NCBI GenBank assembly: GCA_041398565.1
Contig: JAWKUN010000004.1
Coordinates: forward strand, 868,001 to 932,000
Direction of reading: 5' to 3'
DNA length: 64,000 bases
Source: DATGPD01 sp041398565
GTDB taxonomy: Bacteria; Planctomycetota; UBA1135; UBA2386
This document shows positions 46,674-56,366 of this stretch, piece by piece. A program made the position numbers and the translations under genes. Every line of letters starts with the position of its first letter. Position 1 is the stretch's first letter. The notes under the pieces are model-generated. The model saw only the letters and a list, made by a program, of their open reading frames with translations. It ran no database searches and was not told the origin of the DNA.

Positions 46674-47110
46674 GTCTCTGCTCCACCGCAAAATCGAGTG
46701 GCGCTTGCGAGACTGCTGTCCCGCGCACACTGCGTGAGGATGCAGCCTCCTCCGGCGCCGCGAAATACGCTCGCCTGCGCACCGTCGATCCGCGCTGTCG
46801 GCAGCCCACATGCGCTGGGCGACCCCGGTCGTTTGCCGCCGGGAGACCACGGCCGCAGACAGTCCGACGGCCGGCCGCGCTACGACGGCCGCCGGCGCAC
46901 ACGCGCCATCGCCGGTTTTCGCCTTCCTCCCCCACGCCCGACGCGGTGCCGCCTTCCCGTACCTCCAGGCCCTCCGACCGCATGGCCAGCCACCCGGGCC
47001 GCCCGGCTCTCCGTCCCACCTCCGCCACCACCGAAGGACGTCAGCTTGCTCGTCCCATCCGGCGCGTCGGCGCGGTTGACATCGGACCGGCACACCGCGA
47101 GCTTCGAGAG
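46674..47110. other. Divergent intergenic region, no gene seen
   Basis: 437 bases between divergent genes. No convincing ORF, terminator, RNA gene or repeat copy is seen. It should include the promoters of both flanking genes. Confidence 0.35.
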
Positions 47111-49234
47111 ATGCTCTCGCTCCGTTTGGTTCTGACCTCGACAGGAATCATGGCCGCTCTCGTGCCCATCGCCGCGCAGCCGGTCTTGCGGCAGCCGTTC
47201 GTTGGGGCGCGGGTCGGTGCGGCCATGGCGTACGACTCGACGCGCAATGAGCTGCTGGTGGTCGGCGGTTCGCAGGACTTCACGGCCCAGACCTGGCGGC
47301 GGGGCGGGATGGGGTGGTCGACCGTCGATTCGCCCGCGGCCGCCGCGCGCGTCGGGGCGCGCATGGTCTATGACACGGCGCGGCAGCGAGCCGTGTTGTT
47401 CGGCGGCGTCGTCGGAACCAACGTCACGCGCGACCTGTTCGAGTGGGACGGGAGCACCTGGATCCAGCACACTGCGGTCGGACCACGCGCGCAGCACTAC
47501 GTCGGCATGGCATACGACTCCGGACGCGGCCGAACGGTGTGGTTCGACGGCCAGACGTGGGAGTGGGATGGCACCACTTGGCTGTTGCGAGCCACTGGTG
47601 GGCCGCCCGGGCGGGCGGGCGCCGCGCTGGCCTACGACGCCGCGCGGCAGCGCACGGTGCTGTTCGGCGGCAATGTCGACCCGGAGGCTTTTGCCGGTAC
47701 GACCGACACCTGGGAGTGGGACGGCACGACCTGGCGGCAGATCGCGACGCCTGGTCCCTCGGCGCGCGGCTACACCGCGATGGCGTACTCGCCGTCGAGT
47801 CGCCGAATCGTGCTGTTCGGTGGCCGCACCAGCCTGTCGAGCTCGGGCAATGCCGGGGATACCTGGGAGTTCGACGGCAGCACGTGGACGCTGCGTACGA
47901 GCAACAACGTCCCTGGGCGCGCGCTCCACACACTCGCTTGGGACTCGGCACGCCAGCGAGTCGTCATGTTCGGCGGTGAAACCGCGAGCGGACCTTCCAG
48001 CGAACTCTGGAGCTGGGACGGCGCTGTGTGGACTCTGATCGAGGGTGGGCCGTCAGCGTCCTACGTGGTCGGGCGCATGACGTTCGACGCCGCGCGGAGC
48101 CAGACGGTCTACTACGGGGGCTCCGACCCGCGAACCCTGGTGGCACTGGGTGAGACCTGGACCTTCGACGGCACGACGTGGCGGCGCCCAACGCCGGCGA
48201 CGATGCCGCCGCCCCGCCATGCCCCGGCCATGACCTTCGATCCGGTGCGTCGACGCGTGCTCCTCGTCGGCGGCGCCATCGCCGATCATTGGGAGTGGGA
48301 CGGCACCAACTGGCAACAGTTCACCGGGACCGTACCCGGTGCGCGCTCCGGAGCCGCGTTGGCGTTCGACACTCTACGCCAGCGCGCCGTGCTGTTCGGC
48401 GGCTACGCGAACGGTGCGTACCTCGACGAGACGTGGGAGTTCGACGGCGTCGCGTGGAGCCGGGCGACGCCGTCGGTCAATCCCCCAGCGCGTAGCCACG
48501 CGCAAATGGCGTGGGATCCCAGCACCAGGTCATTGCTGCTGTTCGGCGGCGTCGTCAACGGCACCAACGCGCTCGCCGACACTTGGCTCTACGACGGACG
48601 CACCTGGCTGCAGGCGACGCCGGCCACGGTACCGGCCGCGCGCCTCAACGGATATCTGCTCACCGACAGCTTGCGCGGACGCTGCGTGTTGGCTGGCGGC
48701 GGTGGGTACACCAGCATCCTGCCGTATGAACTCTGGGATTGGGACGGTGTCGATTGGGAGCTGCGCGGGAGCGAGCCGCGGTTGCGCACGCAAGCCGCCG
48801 CGACCTTCGATGTCGGGCGCGGGCGCATCGTCGTGCAGGAGGGAAACGGTAGCAATCGTTGCGCGGAGTTCGCCTTCTTGACGGATGTCGTCGGCCAAGG
48901 GAACGTGCGCTTGTCGGGCAGCGTGGCCACCGTAGGAGGCATTCTGCGGTTCGATGTCGCAACCAACGCACCCAGCCTGTTGTTGCTCGCATCGGTACCG
49001 ATCGCGTCGCCGCCGTGGCTCCTGTCCGGCGGGCCGTTCTGTGGCAGTGAACCGCTGTTCGTGCCGCCGGGCGCGGCCCTCAGTCTGCCCTTTGTGGGAC
49101 CTGTGCTCACCTTGCCGGTACCGAACGTGCCGGAGATGGCATTCGTGCCGCTCCTTGCCCAGGCGGCCGTGGCGTTGCCGGGCAACTGCGTCGCGCTGTC
49201 GGACGCGGTGGCGCTGCGCACACAGCCGCGGTAG
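47111..49234 (+). CDS. Secreted Kelch-repeat protein with shared C-terminal domain
   Basis: 707 residues from the ATG at 47111, chosen because it opens a signal peptide (about residues 1-22, ending AAQ). About ten Kelch-type blades follow, each with a pattern of AYDxARQRTVLFGG and WEWDGTTW; the LFGG element is seen near residues 97, 186, 237 and 279 and again later. From about residue 600 comes the C-terminal domain shared with other secreted proteins here, ending in a LTLPVPNVPEM block. The propeller region suggests binding of proteins or glycans outside the cell; no catalytic residues are visible. Confidence 0.8.
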   Translation: MLSLRLVLTSTGIMAALVPIAAQPVLRQPFVGARVGAAMAYDSTRNELLVVGGSQDFTAQTWRRGGMGWSTVDSPAAAARVGARMVYDTARQRAVLFGGVVGTNVTRDLFEWDGSTWIQHTAVGPRAQHYVGMAYDSGRGRTVWFDGQTWEWDGTTWLLRATGGPPGRAGAALAYDAARQRTVLFGGNVDPEAFAGTTDTWEWDGTTWRQIATPGPSARGYTAMAYSPSSRRIVLFGGRTSLSSSGNAGDTWEFDGSTWTLRTSNNVPGRALHTLAWDSARQRVVMFGGETASGPSSELWSWDGAVWTLIEGGPSASYVVGRMTFDAARSQTVYYGGSDPRTLVALGETWTFDGTTWRRPTPATMPPPRHAPAMTFDPVRRRVLLVGGAIADHWEWDGTNWQQFTGTVPGARSGAALAFDTLRQRAVLFGGYANGAYLDETWEFDGVAWSRATPSVNPPARSHAQMAWDPSTRSLLLFGGVVNGTNALADTWLYDGRTWLQATPATVPAARLNGYLLTDSLRGRCVLAGGGGYTSILPYELWDWDGVDWELRGSEPRLRTQAAATFDVGRGRIVVQEGNGSNRCAEFAFLTDVVGQGNVRLSGSVATVGGILRFDVATNAPSLLLLASVPIASPPWLLSGGPFCGSEPLFVPPGAALSLPFVGPVLTLPVPNVPEMAFVPLLAQAAVALPGNCVALSDAVALRTQPR

Positions 49235-49439
49235 CAGAGGTGCCGATCGCCATCACCGGCCCCTTGGTGGTGCTGCCGCTGGCATGGTCACGCGATCCTC
49301 TCCGCTGCCCTTGTGCGGGCGGCAGGTCGGAATCCGGTAGCACGTCGGGTGTTCACGGCGTCGTCGCCCCCCTGCCCCTCGCCTTCTTCAGCGGCATCGG
49401 CGTCGTGCCAGGCAGTCGACGACCGAGAAAGAAGATGAC

Positions 49440-49484
49440 CAGAAAAGAAGACGGCCGCACCGACGCAAGCGCCGATGCGGCCGT
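49440..49484 (-). terminator. Rho-independent terminator of the initiator tRNA
   Basis: On the minus strand, ACGGCCGCA pairs with TGCGGCCGT (49484-49476 with 49459-49451), extended inside by CGGCGC/GCGTCG around a TT loop. A T-rich run TCTTCTTTTCT follows. It lies 9 bases past the tRNA 3' end, the best terminator in the window. Confidence 0.85.
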
Positions 49485-49493
49485 AGCTTCAAC

Positions 49494-49570
<77 letters not shown>

Positions 49571-49686
49571 TTGGGTGAGGCGGGAAGGATAGCGCGCGGC
49601 GCCGCCGGCGCAAGCAAGAGTTGTCCGTACGAGCGAGAGTTCCGACGTTGCGACCCAGCGCGCCGGCCGCCGGTCCGCGACCACGC

Positions 49687-52326
49687 CTACAGCTTGCGCG
49701 ACAACCGGTCCTTGACGCTGTCGAACTCGGCTCGCAGCTCGGCCGACACTTCGGTGCCGGTGAACAACGTCTCGCGCTCGAGCAGGCGCTGCAAGACCGC
49801 CGCTTGCGCCTCGGGCTCGGCACGTGCCTCGGCGTCCAGACGGCGCAACAGACGTCGCGGGTACGACTCGTCGCTCTCCGGCGTCGCCTTCTGTGCTTCG
49901 ACCAGCATGGCCAACGCCTCCTTCGACCGGCCGCCGCGCAGCAGGGCCACGCCGACTTCCTCGCGCAGCTGCGCCTGCAGGCCCGGGTCGCCGCCGCCGA
50001 CGCCCTCGCTGCCCAGCAGGCGCACCGCTTGATCGAGGTCCTGCTTGCCGAGGTAGGCGCGCAGGACGAGGACCCGCACGCGCTCGCGGTTGGCCGGGTC
50101 GAGTTTGCCAGCGTCCAGCTCCTTCTTGGCGCGCTGCAACGCCGTGTCCCACTGCCCGGCCGCCGTCAGCACCTCCAAGCGGAGCAGGGTACGGTCGGGC
50201 GACGGCACGCTGGCACCGATGGAGTCGAGGTACTGCAGCGCCCCGATCACGTCGGCGCATTCACGCGGCGACCAGGCTTCGTCCTTCGGCTTCAGCAACG
50301 CCGTGCTCACGGTGGTCTCGAGAGCCAGGCGCAGCGACTTCTCGCTGACCCCGTCCCGGCTGACGAGCTGCAGCGGGTTCTGCCGCTCGACCACGTTGCG
50401 CAGCTCGCGCCGCTCGCCGAGAGCCAGGAGAGTCTCCGCCGCCCGCACCCACTGCATGACGTCGAGCCCCTGCGTCGCCGCCTGTCCGGCAAGCGCGCTC
50501 ACCATGACCTGGCGACGCACCCCAGACACGTTGCTGCGCCCCATTTCCTCCAACGCGAGGCAGAGGCGCGAGATCACCGGCTCCAGGTCGGGCTTCTCCG
50601 GGTCCACCTGCCGCTCGAGGCAGGTCACCAGGGCACGCAGCACGACCTCGTCCGTCTCCTTGGCGAGCAGTTCGCCGACCGCACCGATGACCTTCATCCG
50701 CCAGCCGTCGGGCAGGTCTCGGTTGCGCGGCAGTGTCTGCAGCAGCTGTGCGCCCTTGAGGCGCATCCGCTTCTCGGGATCGACCAACAGCTTGATCAGA
50801 GTGTCGATGTAGGCGTTGGCGGCGTCGCGGTCGGCAGCAGCGTGCGGCATCATCAGGACCGTCGCCTTCTCGCGCACCAGCGGCGCCTGGGCGCGGTTGC
50901 TGGCCACCGCCGTCAACACCTGGAAGCACTTCGGCACCAGCTTGCCCTGCGGGTCCTTCTGCTCGAGCACGGCCAGCGCCGCCTCACGCGTCGTCTCCGG
51001 CACCGACTCGTCGCGCAGGACACCGTCCACCAGGTCGAGCCACGCGGCGAACGTCTCGGCATCGCCGCTCGGTGCGGCACGGCCCGCGGCCGCGAGCGAG
51101 CCCAGGGCGGCGGTGAGCACCGACGCCTCGCCGGCCGTCCGCGCCTGCGCGCCGGCACCGACCAGCAGGCGCGTGACCTCGGGCGCCGGAAAGCGCCCCA
51201 AGCCCAGCACTGCCGCGCGGCGCACGACGGCGCGTTCGTGCTGCAGGGCGTCGCGCAGCAACGCCAGCACCTCCTCGGCCGGTCGATCCTCCGCTGGTGC
51301 CACCAGGTAGGCGCAGGTCTCGATCAGGACCGCACGCAGCTCGGGAGGGGGCGCACCCTCGGCCAGATGCAGCTGCAGCTTCTGCAACAACGCCAACCTG
51401 TCGGCAGCCACCCCACCGTGACGGGGCGTCTTGGCCAAGACGTCGCGCAACCGTTCGAGGCACGGACGCGCGCTTCCGGGCGGATCGTCGGCGAGGATAC
51501 GCTCGCCGATGCGCGACCAAGCGATGGCGTCGCGCTGGGCCAGCGCCTCCACCAGCTCGACCAGGACCTCCGTGGTGCGGGCTTCGGCCCGACGCAGCGC
51601 ATTGCCGCGCGCGACGCGCGCCCGCTGTGCCGCTTGCTCGGCAAGCAGCAGGTAGGAGCCGTCGTGGTTCGCTTCCCACCACTGCTCGAACTGCTGCTTG
51701 CTGGCGAATGCGTCGACGAAGGTGAGACTCGCCAGGGCCTCGCGCGCGTCGGCAGCGGTGTCGGGCACGTCGAGCCCCGCCGCCAGCATCGGCGCCAGGC
51801 CCAGGTCGCGGCTCGAGCCGGCGAGCAGGATCGCGCCGCGCCGCTGTTCGGGGTCGGCGGTCGACAGCATCTGTTCGAAGGCGCGCCGGCGATCGGCCGC
51901 AGACAGCGCGGCGACGCAGGAACGCGCCTCCTCGCGCAGGGCGCGCAGGGCGTCGTCCGCGGACTCTCGGCGCGCGAACAGCGTCGCCAAGGCCGGCAGG
52001 TAGCCGCGGCCCAAGCCACGCTCGCGCTCGCCGTTGCCGAAGACCGGGTCGTGCGGGTTGGCCAACTTGCGCCGTAGCTGCGCGAGCACGGTCAGCGCCA
52101 CTTCGTCGGCGTCGGGACCCCGGCGCACGATGTCCCGCAAGACCTCGTGGGCGGCCGGATCGTGGCGCGACAGCAGATTCTCGATGGCAGCCTCGCGTTC
52201 GATGCGCGCCTCCGGACCCGGCTGCGCCAGGATCTGCCGCTGCGCGTCGAGATCGTTCGGGGTCTGGCCGGCGGCGCCGCGGATCACGGCGAGCGAGAAG
52301 ACGAACCAGGCGGCGAGGACGCGCAT
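49687..52326 (-). CDS. Secreted HEAT/TPR-like helical repeat protein
   Basis: 879 residues from the ATG at 52326, which opens a signal peptide ending near residue 20 (GAAGQ). The whole protein is helical: HEAT-like units with conserved Ala-Leu pairs (for example AVVRRAAVLGLGRFPAPEV) through about residue 700, and TPR-like units towards the end (ALQRAKKELDAGKLDPA, KEALAMLVEAQKATPES). No enzyme motif is present. It follows the shikimate kinase gene by 137 bases. Probably a periplasmic scaffold; partners unknown. Confidence 0.7.
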   Translation of the reverse strand: MRVLAAWFVFSLAVIRGAAGQTPNDLDAQRQILAQPGPEARIEREAAIENLLSRHDPAAHEVLRDIVRRGPDADEVALTVLAQLRRKLANPHDPVFGNGERERGLGRGYLPALATLFARRESADDALRALREEARSCVAALSAADRRRAFEQMLSTADPEQRRGAILLAGSSRDLGLAPMLAAGLDVPDTAADAREALASLTFVDAFASKQQFEQWWEANHDGSYLLLAEQAAQRARVARGNALRRAEARTTEVLVELVEALAQRDAIAWSRIGERILADDPPGSARPCLERLRDVLAKTPRHGGVAADRLALLQKLQLHLAEGAPPPELRAVLIETCAYLVAPAEDRPAEEVLALLRDALQHERAVVRRAAVLGLGRFPAPEVTRLLVGAGAQARTAGEASVLTAALGSLAAAGRAAPSGDAETFAAWLDLVDGVLRDESVPETTREAALAVLEQKDPQGKLVPKCFQVLTAVASNRAQAPLVREKATVLMMPHAAADRDAANAYIDTLIKLLVDPEKRMRLKGAQLLQTLPRNRDLPDGWRMKVIGAVGELLAKETDEVVLRALVTCLERQVDPEKPDLEPVISRLCLALEEMGRSNVSGVRRQVMVSALAGQAATQGLDVMQWVRAAETLLALGERRELRNVVERQNPLQLVSRDGVSEKSLRLALETTVSTALLKPKDEAWSPRECADVIGALQYLDSIGASVPSPDRTLLRLEVLTAAGQWDTALQRAKKELDAGKLDPANRERVRVLVLRAYLGKQDLDQAVRLLGSEGVGGGDPGLQAQLREEVGVALLRGGRSKEALAMLVEAQKATPESDESYPRRLLRRLDAEARAEPEAQAAVLQRLLERETLFTGTEVSAELRAEFDSVKDRLSRKL

Positions 52327-52463
52327 CGGTTGAGTAGGCAGGCGGGTCACCGAACAGGTCAGGGATCGTGGGAGCGCAGCGCGTGACGGAGACCTGCCGC
52401 CACGGGTCGCCACCGACTCCCCACCTCCCGACGTCGCCGCGTGCGGCGCGAAGGACACGACAC

Positions 52464-53195
52464 TCACGAACCGGTCAGCAACGGCTGGATCGTAGCGAGC
52501 AGGCTGGCACAGCATGCATCGACATTTGCAGGGAAGGTCTCCAGTCGGATGTGCGCCAGCGCCTCGCATCGTGCCGCACGACGCGCGAGCAAGGCGCGGA
52601 CCTCCTCCTCGAGCGGCAGATCGGTCAGCGGCGGCCGCTGGATCGGATCAGCGCGCAGGCGCCGCACCAGCTCCGCCACCGGGGCCTCGAGCCAGACCAC
52701 CAGCACCGGCAAGGAGCGCAGCGCCGAGGCGACGGCATCGATGGTCACGGCTCCGCCACCGAGCGCCACCACGGCCCGGTTCGGGTGCCGCAAGGCGTCG
52801 TCGACCACCTCGGCCTCGACGGCTCGGAACGCCGCCTCGCCGTGCTCGGCCAGGAACGCGCCGACTGCCCGCCCGACCACGGCCGCGACACCGACGTCGG
52901 TGTCGACGAAGGACCATCCCAGACGCCACGCCAGCTCCTTGCCGACGGTCGACTTGCCGCTGGCGCGCGCGCCCACCAGGACCACCTTCTCGATGCGACC
53001 GCCGCCGAGCGGCCGCGGCGAGGCCGGCCCCGCCGCTTCGGACCCGCCGGCCGCGCCTTCTGCTCCGTGCTCGACCGGATGGGGCCCGAGCCGCGGGCGG
53101 CGCTCCGGCCCCTTGCCGGACTCCTTGCCAAGGCCGGCCCCCTCGGGCCTCGAAGGCCGGTGTCCCGGCCGGCGTCGAGGCGTTTCGTGGCTCAC
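52464..53195 (-). CDS. aroK: Shikimate kinase with basic N-terminal extension
   Basis: 243 residues from a GTG overlapping the TGA of aroDE (GTGA). The kinase starts at about residue 68: the P-loop GARASGKST (75-83), the shikimate-binding FVDTDVGVA (DTD), and VVALGGGAVT are family landmarks. It phosphorylates shikimate at the 3-hydroxyl. The first ~67 residues are a Pro/Arg/Gly-rich stretch without homology to the family; no good start lies nearer the kinase domain. The gene completes a local shikimate set with the preceding AroD-AroE fusion. Confidence 0.85.
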   Translation of the reverse strand: MSHETPRRRPGHRPSRPEGAGLGKESGKGPERRPRLGPHPVEHGAEGAAGGSEAAGPASPRPLGGGRIEKVVLVGARASGKSTVGKELAWRLGWSFVDTDVGVAAVVGRAVGAFLAEHGEAAFRAVEAEVVDDALRHPNRAVVALGGGAVTIDAVASALRSLPVLVVWLEAPVAELVRRLRADPIQRPPLTDLPLEEEVRALLARRAARCEALAHIRLETFPANVDACCASLLATIQPLLTGS

Positions 53196-54670
53196 AGGGC
53201 GCCCGCCAGGAAGTCCTGCAGGGCCGCCGCCTCGACGTCGAAGCCGGTGAAAAGACGGACCTGCTCGCGCGCTTGCGCCAGGAACATCGACAGCCCCGAC
53301 ACCGGAACGGCGTCGTGCGCGCGAGCCCACGCCAGGAGCGGCGTCTCGACCGGGCGGTAGACCATGTCCAGGACGAAGGTGCCGCGCAACGGCGTCCAGT
53401 CCGACAACAGCCGCTGTCCCGCGGTGGGACCATGCGCGGACCCGACCGGCGTGGCGTGCACCACCACCAGGGGATCGAGCTGGCGGATCAGGTCGGCGCG
53501 CAGGCTCGCGAGCTGCACGCCGAGCTTGCGCGCGAAGGCGCGGATCGGCTCCAGCGATCGGCCGCACACCGTGACCTTGAACCCCATGTCGCGCAGCACG
53601 ACGGCGGCCGCGCGTGCGCCGCCGCCGCTGCCGAGGACAACCGCCGGCGCACCGCGCCGCGGCGCAGCGGCCAGACCGGCCTGGTGCAGCGCCTCGCGCA
53701 CACCGTGCACGTCGGTGTTGCAGCCACGGATCTGCCCGTGCGCCTCGAACAGGACGGTGTTGACCACGCCGGTGGCGCGAGCCGCCTCGTCGAGCTGATG
53801 GCATCCGCGCGCCACGAGCTCCTTGTAGGGTGCGGTCACCGACAGGCCACGCAGCCGACGGCGGGGCAGGCCGGCGAGAAGCGCCTCGGGCCGGGCGGTC
53901 TCCAGCGGCAGGTACACGGCGTCGAGGCCGAGGCGTCGAAACGCTCGGTTGTGAAGCCATGGCCCGAGCGAGTGGTTGGCCGGATTGCCGAGCAAGCCGT
54001 AGAGGAGGGTGCTCGGGGACAGGTGGCGGGCGCCGTAGAGCCCGGCGACCTGCGCCACCGGCAGCTGACCGAGGTCGTTGCCCGCCGGATCCAGCCCCGC
54101 GTACACGTAGGGCGCGCCCAGAACGCAGCTGAGAATGCGGCTGGCCGAGGCCGCGCGTCCCATCGCGAAGGCGACCGTCGGCGACAGCGTCTGGTCAGTG
54201 GCTGCCAGCAGTTCCATCACCGGCGCCGCGTCGGCCAGATCGGGAGCCGTGACGGCGATCTTGGCGACGTCGGCCCCCAACCCGAGGAGCGCGTCGCGGC
54301 GCTCGGCCAGCTCACGACCTGGCGCCGTCAGGTTGTGGTACGAGCGCACGAGGAGACGCGGCCGTGGGGTCGGCTGCCACGTCTCCCAGTCCTCGAGGTC
54401 GATTCCCTGGGCGCCGGCCTGCAGCGCTTGTTGCAGGAGTTCGCGCCGCTCGACCAAGGAACCGCCGTAGGCGCCGCCTTCGCGCGGGGTCCGACAGGTG
54501 ACGAGGACCGGCAAGCCGATGGCCGCCAGCAGCGGCCCCAGGTCGGTCGACCGGTCGAGCCGGTCGAGACGAAGTTCGATCCAGTCGGCGCCCGACATCG
54601 CCGCACCGCGCGCCGCGCGCACTGTGGCGTCGAGCGACTGGGCGAACAGCGTGGCGATGACCTCAGCCAC
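53192..54670 (-). CDS. aroDE: Bifunctional 3-dehydroquinate dehydratase (type I)/shikimate dehydrogenase
   Basis: 492 residues from a GTG at 54670 that overlaps the upstream gene by eight bases. Residues 1-215 are a type I dehydroquinase with ELRLDRL, the catalytic H112 (RSYHN) and the Schiff-base K137 (VAKIAV). Residues about 222-492 are shikimate dehydrogenase: NHSLGPWLHNRAF for shikimate, VTAPYK with K283, GCNTDVHG, and the NADP-binding GSGGGARA. The fusion performs two consecutive steps from dehydroquinate to shikimate. It overlaps the shikimate kinase gene, the next step. Confidence 0.93.
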   Translation of the reverse strand: MAEVIATLFAQSLDATVRAARGAAMSGADWIELRLDRLDRSTDLGPLLAAIGLPVLVTCRTPREGGAYGGSLVERRELLQQALQAGAQGIDLEDWETWQPTPRPRLLVRSYHNLTAPGRELAERRDALLGLGADVAKIAVTAPDLADAAPVMELLAATDQTLSPTVAFAMGRAASASRILSCVLGAPYVYAGLDPAGNDLGQLPVAQVAGLYGARHLSPSTLLYGLLGNPANHSLGPWLHNRAFRRLGLDAVYLPLETARPEALLAGLPRRRLRGLSVTAPYKELVARGCHQLDEAARATGVVNTVLFEAHGQIRGCNTDVHGVREALHQAGLAAAPRRGAPAVVLGSGGGARAAAVVLRDMGFKVTVCGRSLEPIRAFARKLGVQLASLRADLIRQLDPLVVVHATPVGSAHGPTAGQRLLSDWTPLRGTFVLDMVYRPVETPLLAWARAHDAVPVSGLSMFLAQAREQVRLFTGFDVEAAALQDFLAGAL

Positions 54671-55544
54671 GACCCGGACTCGCGAGGGTGTCCACGACGC
54701 GGGCGAGCGCGGCGTCGTCGAGATCGCCGCGGGCGTGCGCCATGCGCGCTGCCGCGCGCATGAGCGCTCGGTACGGCTCCGCGCCCGCCACCCCATGCGC
54801 CGCGATCGCTTGCAGGTGGCGACGCAGGGTGACCACGTCGCCGCGCGCGGCCGGGCCGGTGAGCGCTTCCTCGGCCCCCAGCCGCATCGCGGCTTGCAGC
54901 GCGCCGGCCACCAGGCTCTCGGTGAGGTCGGCGGCGGACCGGCTCGCGCCAGGCGCCGCCGAAGCGAACCAGCGTGTCGCCAGCGCGTGCAACACCGTGG
55001 CCCCGTTGGCCGCGAGTGCGCAGGCCGCGTGGTAGAGACCACGGTCGGCTTCGCCGAGTTCGACCGGATGCATGCCGGCAGCAGCGGCGAGGACGCGCAG
55101 CAAACGCAGGCTACGTGCGTCGCCGCTGAGAGCGGCAGCGCGACCAGGCAGCGCGACGTAGCCATCGTCGGCGCTGGCGAACGGACACAACGGGTGCAGG
55201 CTGCCGACGCGCGACCCGGCCGCCGCAAGCGGCGCCAGGACGTCGAGCGACGTCGCGCCGCTGGCGTGCAGCCAGAGCGAGCAGGGCCGAACCGCGCCCG
55301 CCTCCGCTGCCGCAGCGGCCGCTTCGGCGATCCGCGCGTCGGGCACGGCGACCAGGACGAAGGTGGCGGCCCGCAAGCGGCTCGGCTCGGTCAGCGCCTC
55401 GCCGCCAGCGAACGCCGCCGCGCGCTCCGCCGCCGCCGTCGTCCGACCGAGGAACCCGAGCAGGTGGTAGCCCGCTTCGCGCCAGCGTCGCGCCAGGGCC
55501 TGGCCGACCTTACCCGGACCGATGACCGCGAACGACGTGGGCAC
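54663..55544 (-). CDS. Rossmann-like DUF2520 oxidoreductase
   Basis: 293 residues from a GTG at 55544. The N-terminus has a dinucleotide-binding fold (FAVIGPGKVGQALARRW), then LVAVPDARI and a SLWLHASGATSLDVL loop with a SLHPLCPF segment. The C-terminal half is helical, with GLYHAACALAANGATVLHALA typical of DUF2520. It is a predicted NAD(P)-dependent reductase of unknown substrate. It heads the aroDE-aroK operon, overlapping aroDE by eight bases, and lies about 1.8 kb from panC. Confidence 0.8.
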   Translation of the reverse strand: MPTSFAVIGPGKVGQALARRWREAGYHLLGFLGRTTAAAERAAAFAGGEALTEPSRLRAATFVLVAVPDARIAEAAAAAAEAGAVRPCSLWLHASGATSLDVLAPLAAAGSRVGSLHPLCPFASADDGYVALPGRAAALSGDARSLRLLRVLAAAAGMHPVELGEADRGLYHAACALAANGATVLHALATRWFASAAPGASRSAADLTESLVAGALQAAMRLGAEEALTGPAARGDVVTLRRHLQAIAAHGVAGAEPYRALMRAAARMAHARGDLDDAALARVVDTLASPGRG

Positions 55545-55600
55545 GACGCCTCACTGCCCTCCGAACGACATCGCCGGCACATCCCGCTCGCCGCGGCCGG

Positions 55601-55836
55601 GGCTGCAACCAACGGCCCGGTTGCAGCCGGCGCTCCGCGCCGACCAGCTTGGATCCACCTTGCTGGATCGCACGGAAACGTGGCGCCCTCTGGTGCGGCA
55701 TGGCTCGAACGGGCCCCGGCCGCTTCGTTGCCGGGACTTTCGGTGCCGCTCGAACCAGGCGAGTTCGGCGCCGAGGCAGCGGAACGACCCGACCGAAGTC
55801 GCGCGTGGCACAAGTCCCCGCGCCACCTCCAACTCA
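55601..55836. repeat. Structured repeat unit G with an insertion
   Basis: The intergenic region between spoVG and DUF2520 is mostly this copy. Hairpin 1 is a perfect 10-bp stem, GGCTGCAACC (55601-55610) with GGTTGCAGCC (55619-55628). Hairpin 2 is CGGCGC-TCC-GCGCCG. About 65 extra bases follow, with their own hairpins (GATCCA/TGGATC and CACG-GAAA-CGTG). The TTGCCGGGACTTTCGGTGCC block aligns with the other copies; the right end has diverged. Its last bases include the stop codon of spoVG. Confidence 0.8.
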
Positions 55837-56361
55837 GTGCTCGGACGTGGTGGCCTCGCCGGCATTGCCCTCGCGCGCCTCGATGCGCTCGCGGTGCCGC
55901 TTCGCCAGGTCCTCGAGGTACTCGTCGTCGACACGGTCTTGGATCTCATCGAGGTCGTCGAACGAGGGGGGAACGTAGCCCGCAACCTTCGAGCGATCGA
56001 CCTCTTCCATGAACGCCTTCACCACGGCGCGGTGCAGAGCGATGCGACTGCCAGCGTTGATCGGATGAGCCAGGTCGGCGTGCAGGCGGCTGCGCCCCTG
56101 CCCGTCGCGTCCCGCGCGGTTGGCGGCCAGGCGCACGCCACAGTTCTGACAGTAGTTCGCCTGCAAGTAGTTCTTGCCAGAGCAGCGCGGGCAGCGGTCG
56201 CTGAGCTTGCGGCTGGGCATCGCCACGAAGGGGCCGCGGGCGCCCTCGATCACCTTGAGGTCGCGGACCACGAACTCGTCGTCGAAGGTCACGCTGCAGT
56301 AGGCCTTGAGCTTGCTGCGCGGGTCGTCGGTCAGCTTGATGCGCACCTCGGTGATGTTCAC
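55834..56361 (-). CDS. spoVG: SpoVG-family protein with zinc-ribbon insertion
   Basis: 175 residues from a GTG with GGGAG 5 bases upstream; Bacillus SpoVG has about 97. The N-terminal strand region (ITEVRIKLTDDPRSKLKAY, FVVRDLKVIEG, FVAMPSRKL) and the C-terminal DLAHPINAGSRIALHRAVV fit SpoVG. Between them is an insertion with CPRC and CQNC (C57, C60, C71, C74), a zinc ribbon. An acidic tail follows. SpoVG proteins bind nucleic acids and regulate gene expression. It follows ispE by 74 bases, a gene order also known in Firmicutes. Confidence 0.88.
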   Translation of the reverse strand: MNITEVRIKLTDDPRSKLKAYCSVTFDDEFVVRDLKVIEGARGPFVAMPSRKLSDRCPRCSGKNYLQANYCQNCGVRLAANRAGRDGQGRSRLHADLAHPINAGSRIALHRAVVKAFMEEVDRSKVAGYVPPSFDDLDEIQDRVDDEYLEDLAKRHRERIEAREGNAGEATTSEH

Positions 56362-56366
56362 GGCTG

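Noticed and set aside
55545..55833. Small gene between spoVG and DUF2520
   Set aside because: The open frames there coincide with repeat unit G and have no conserved start; the hairpins explain the sequence better.
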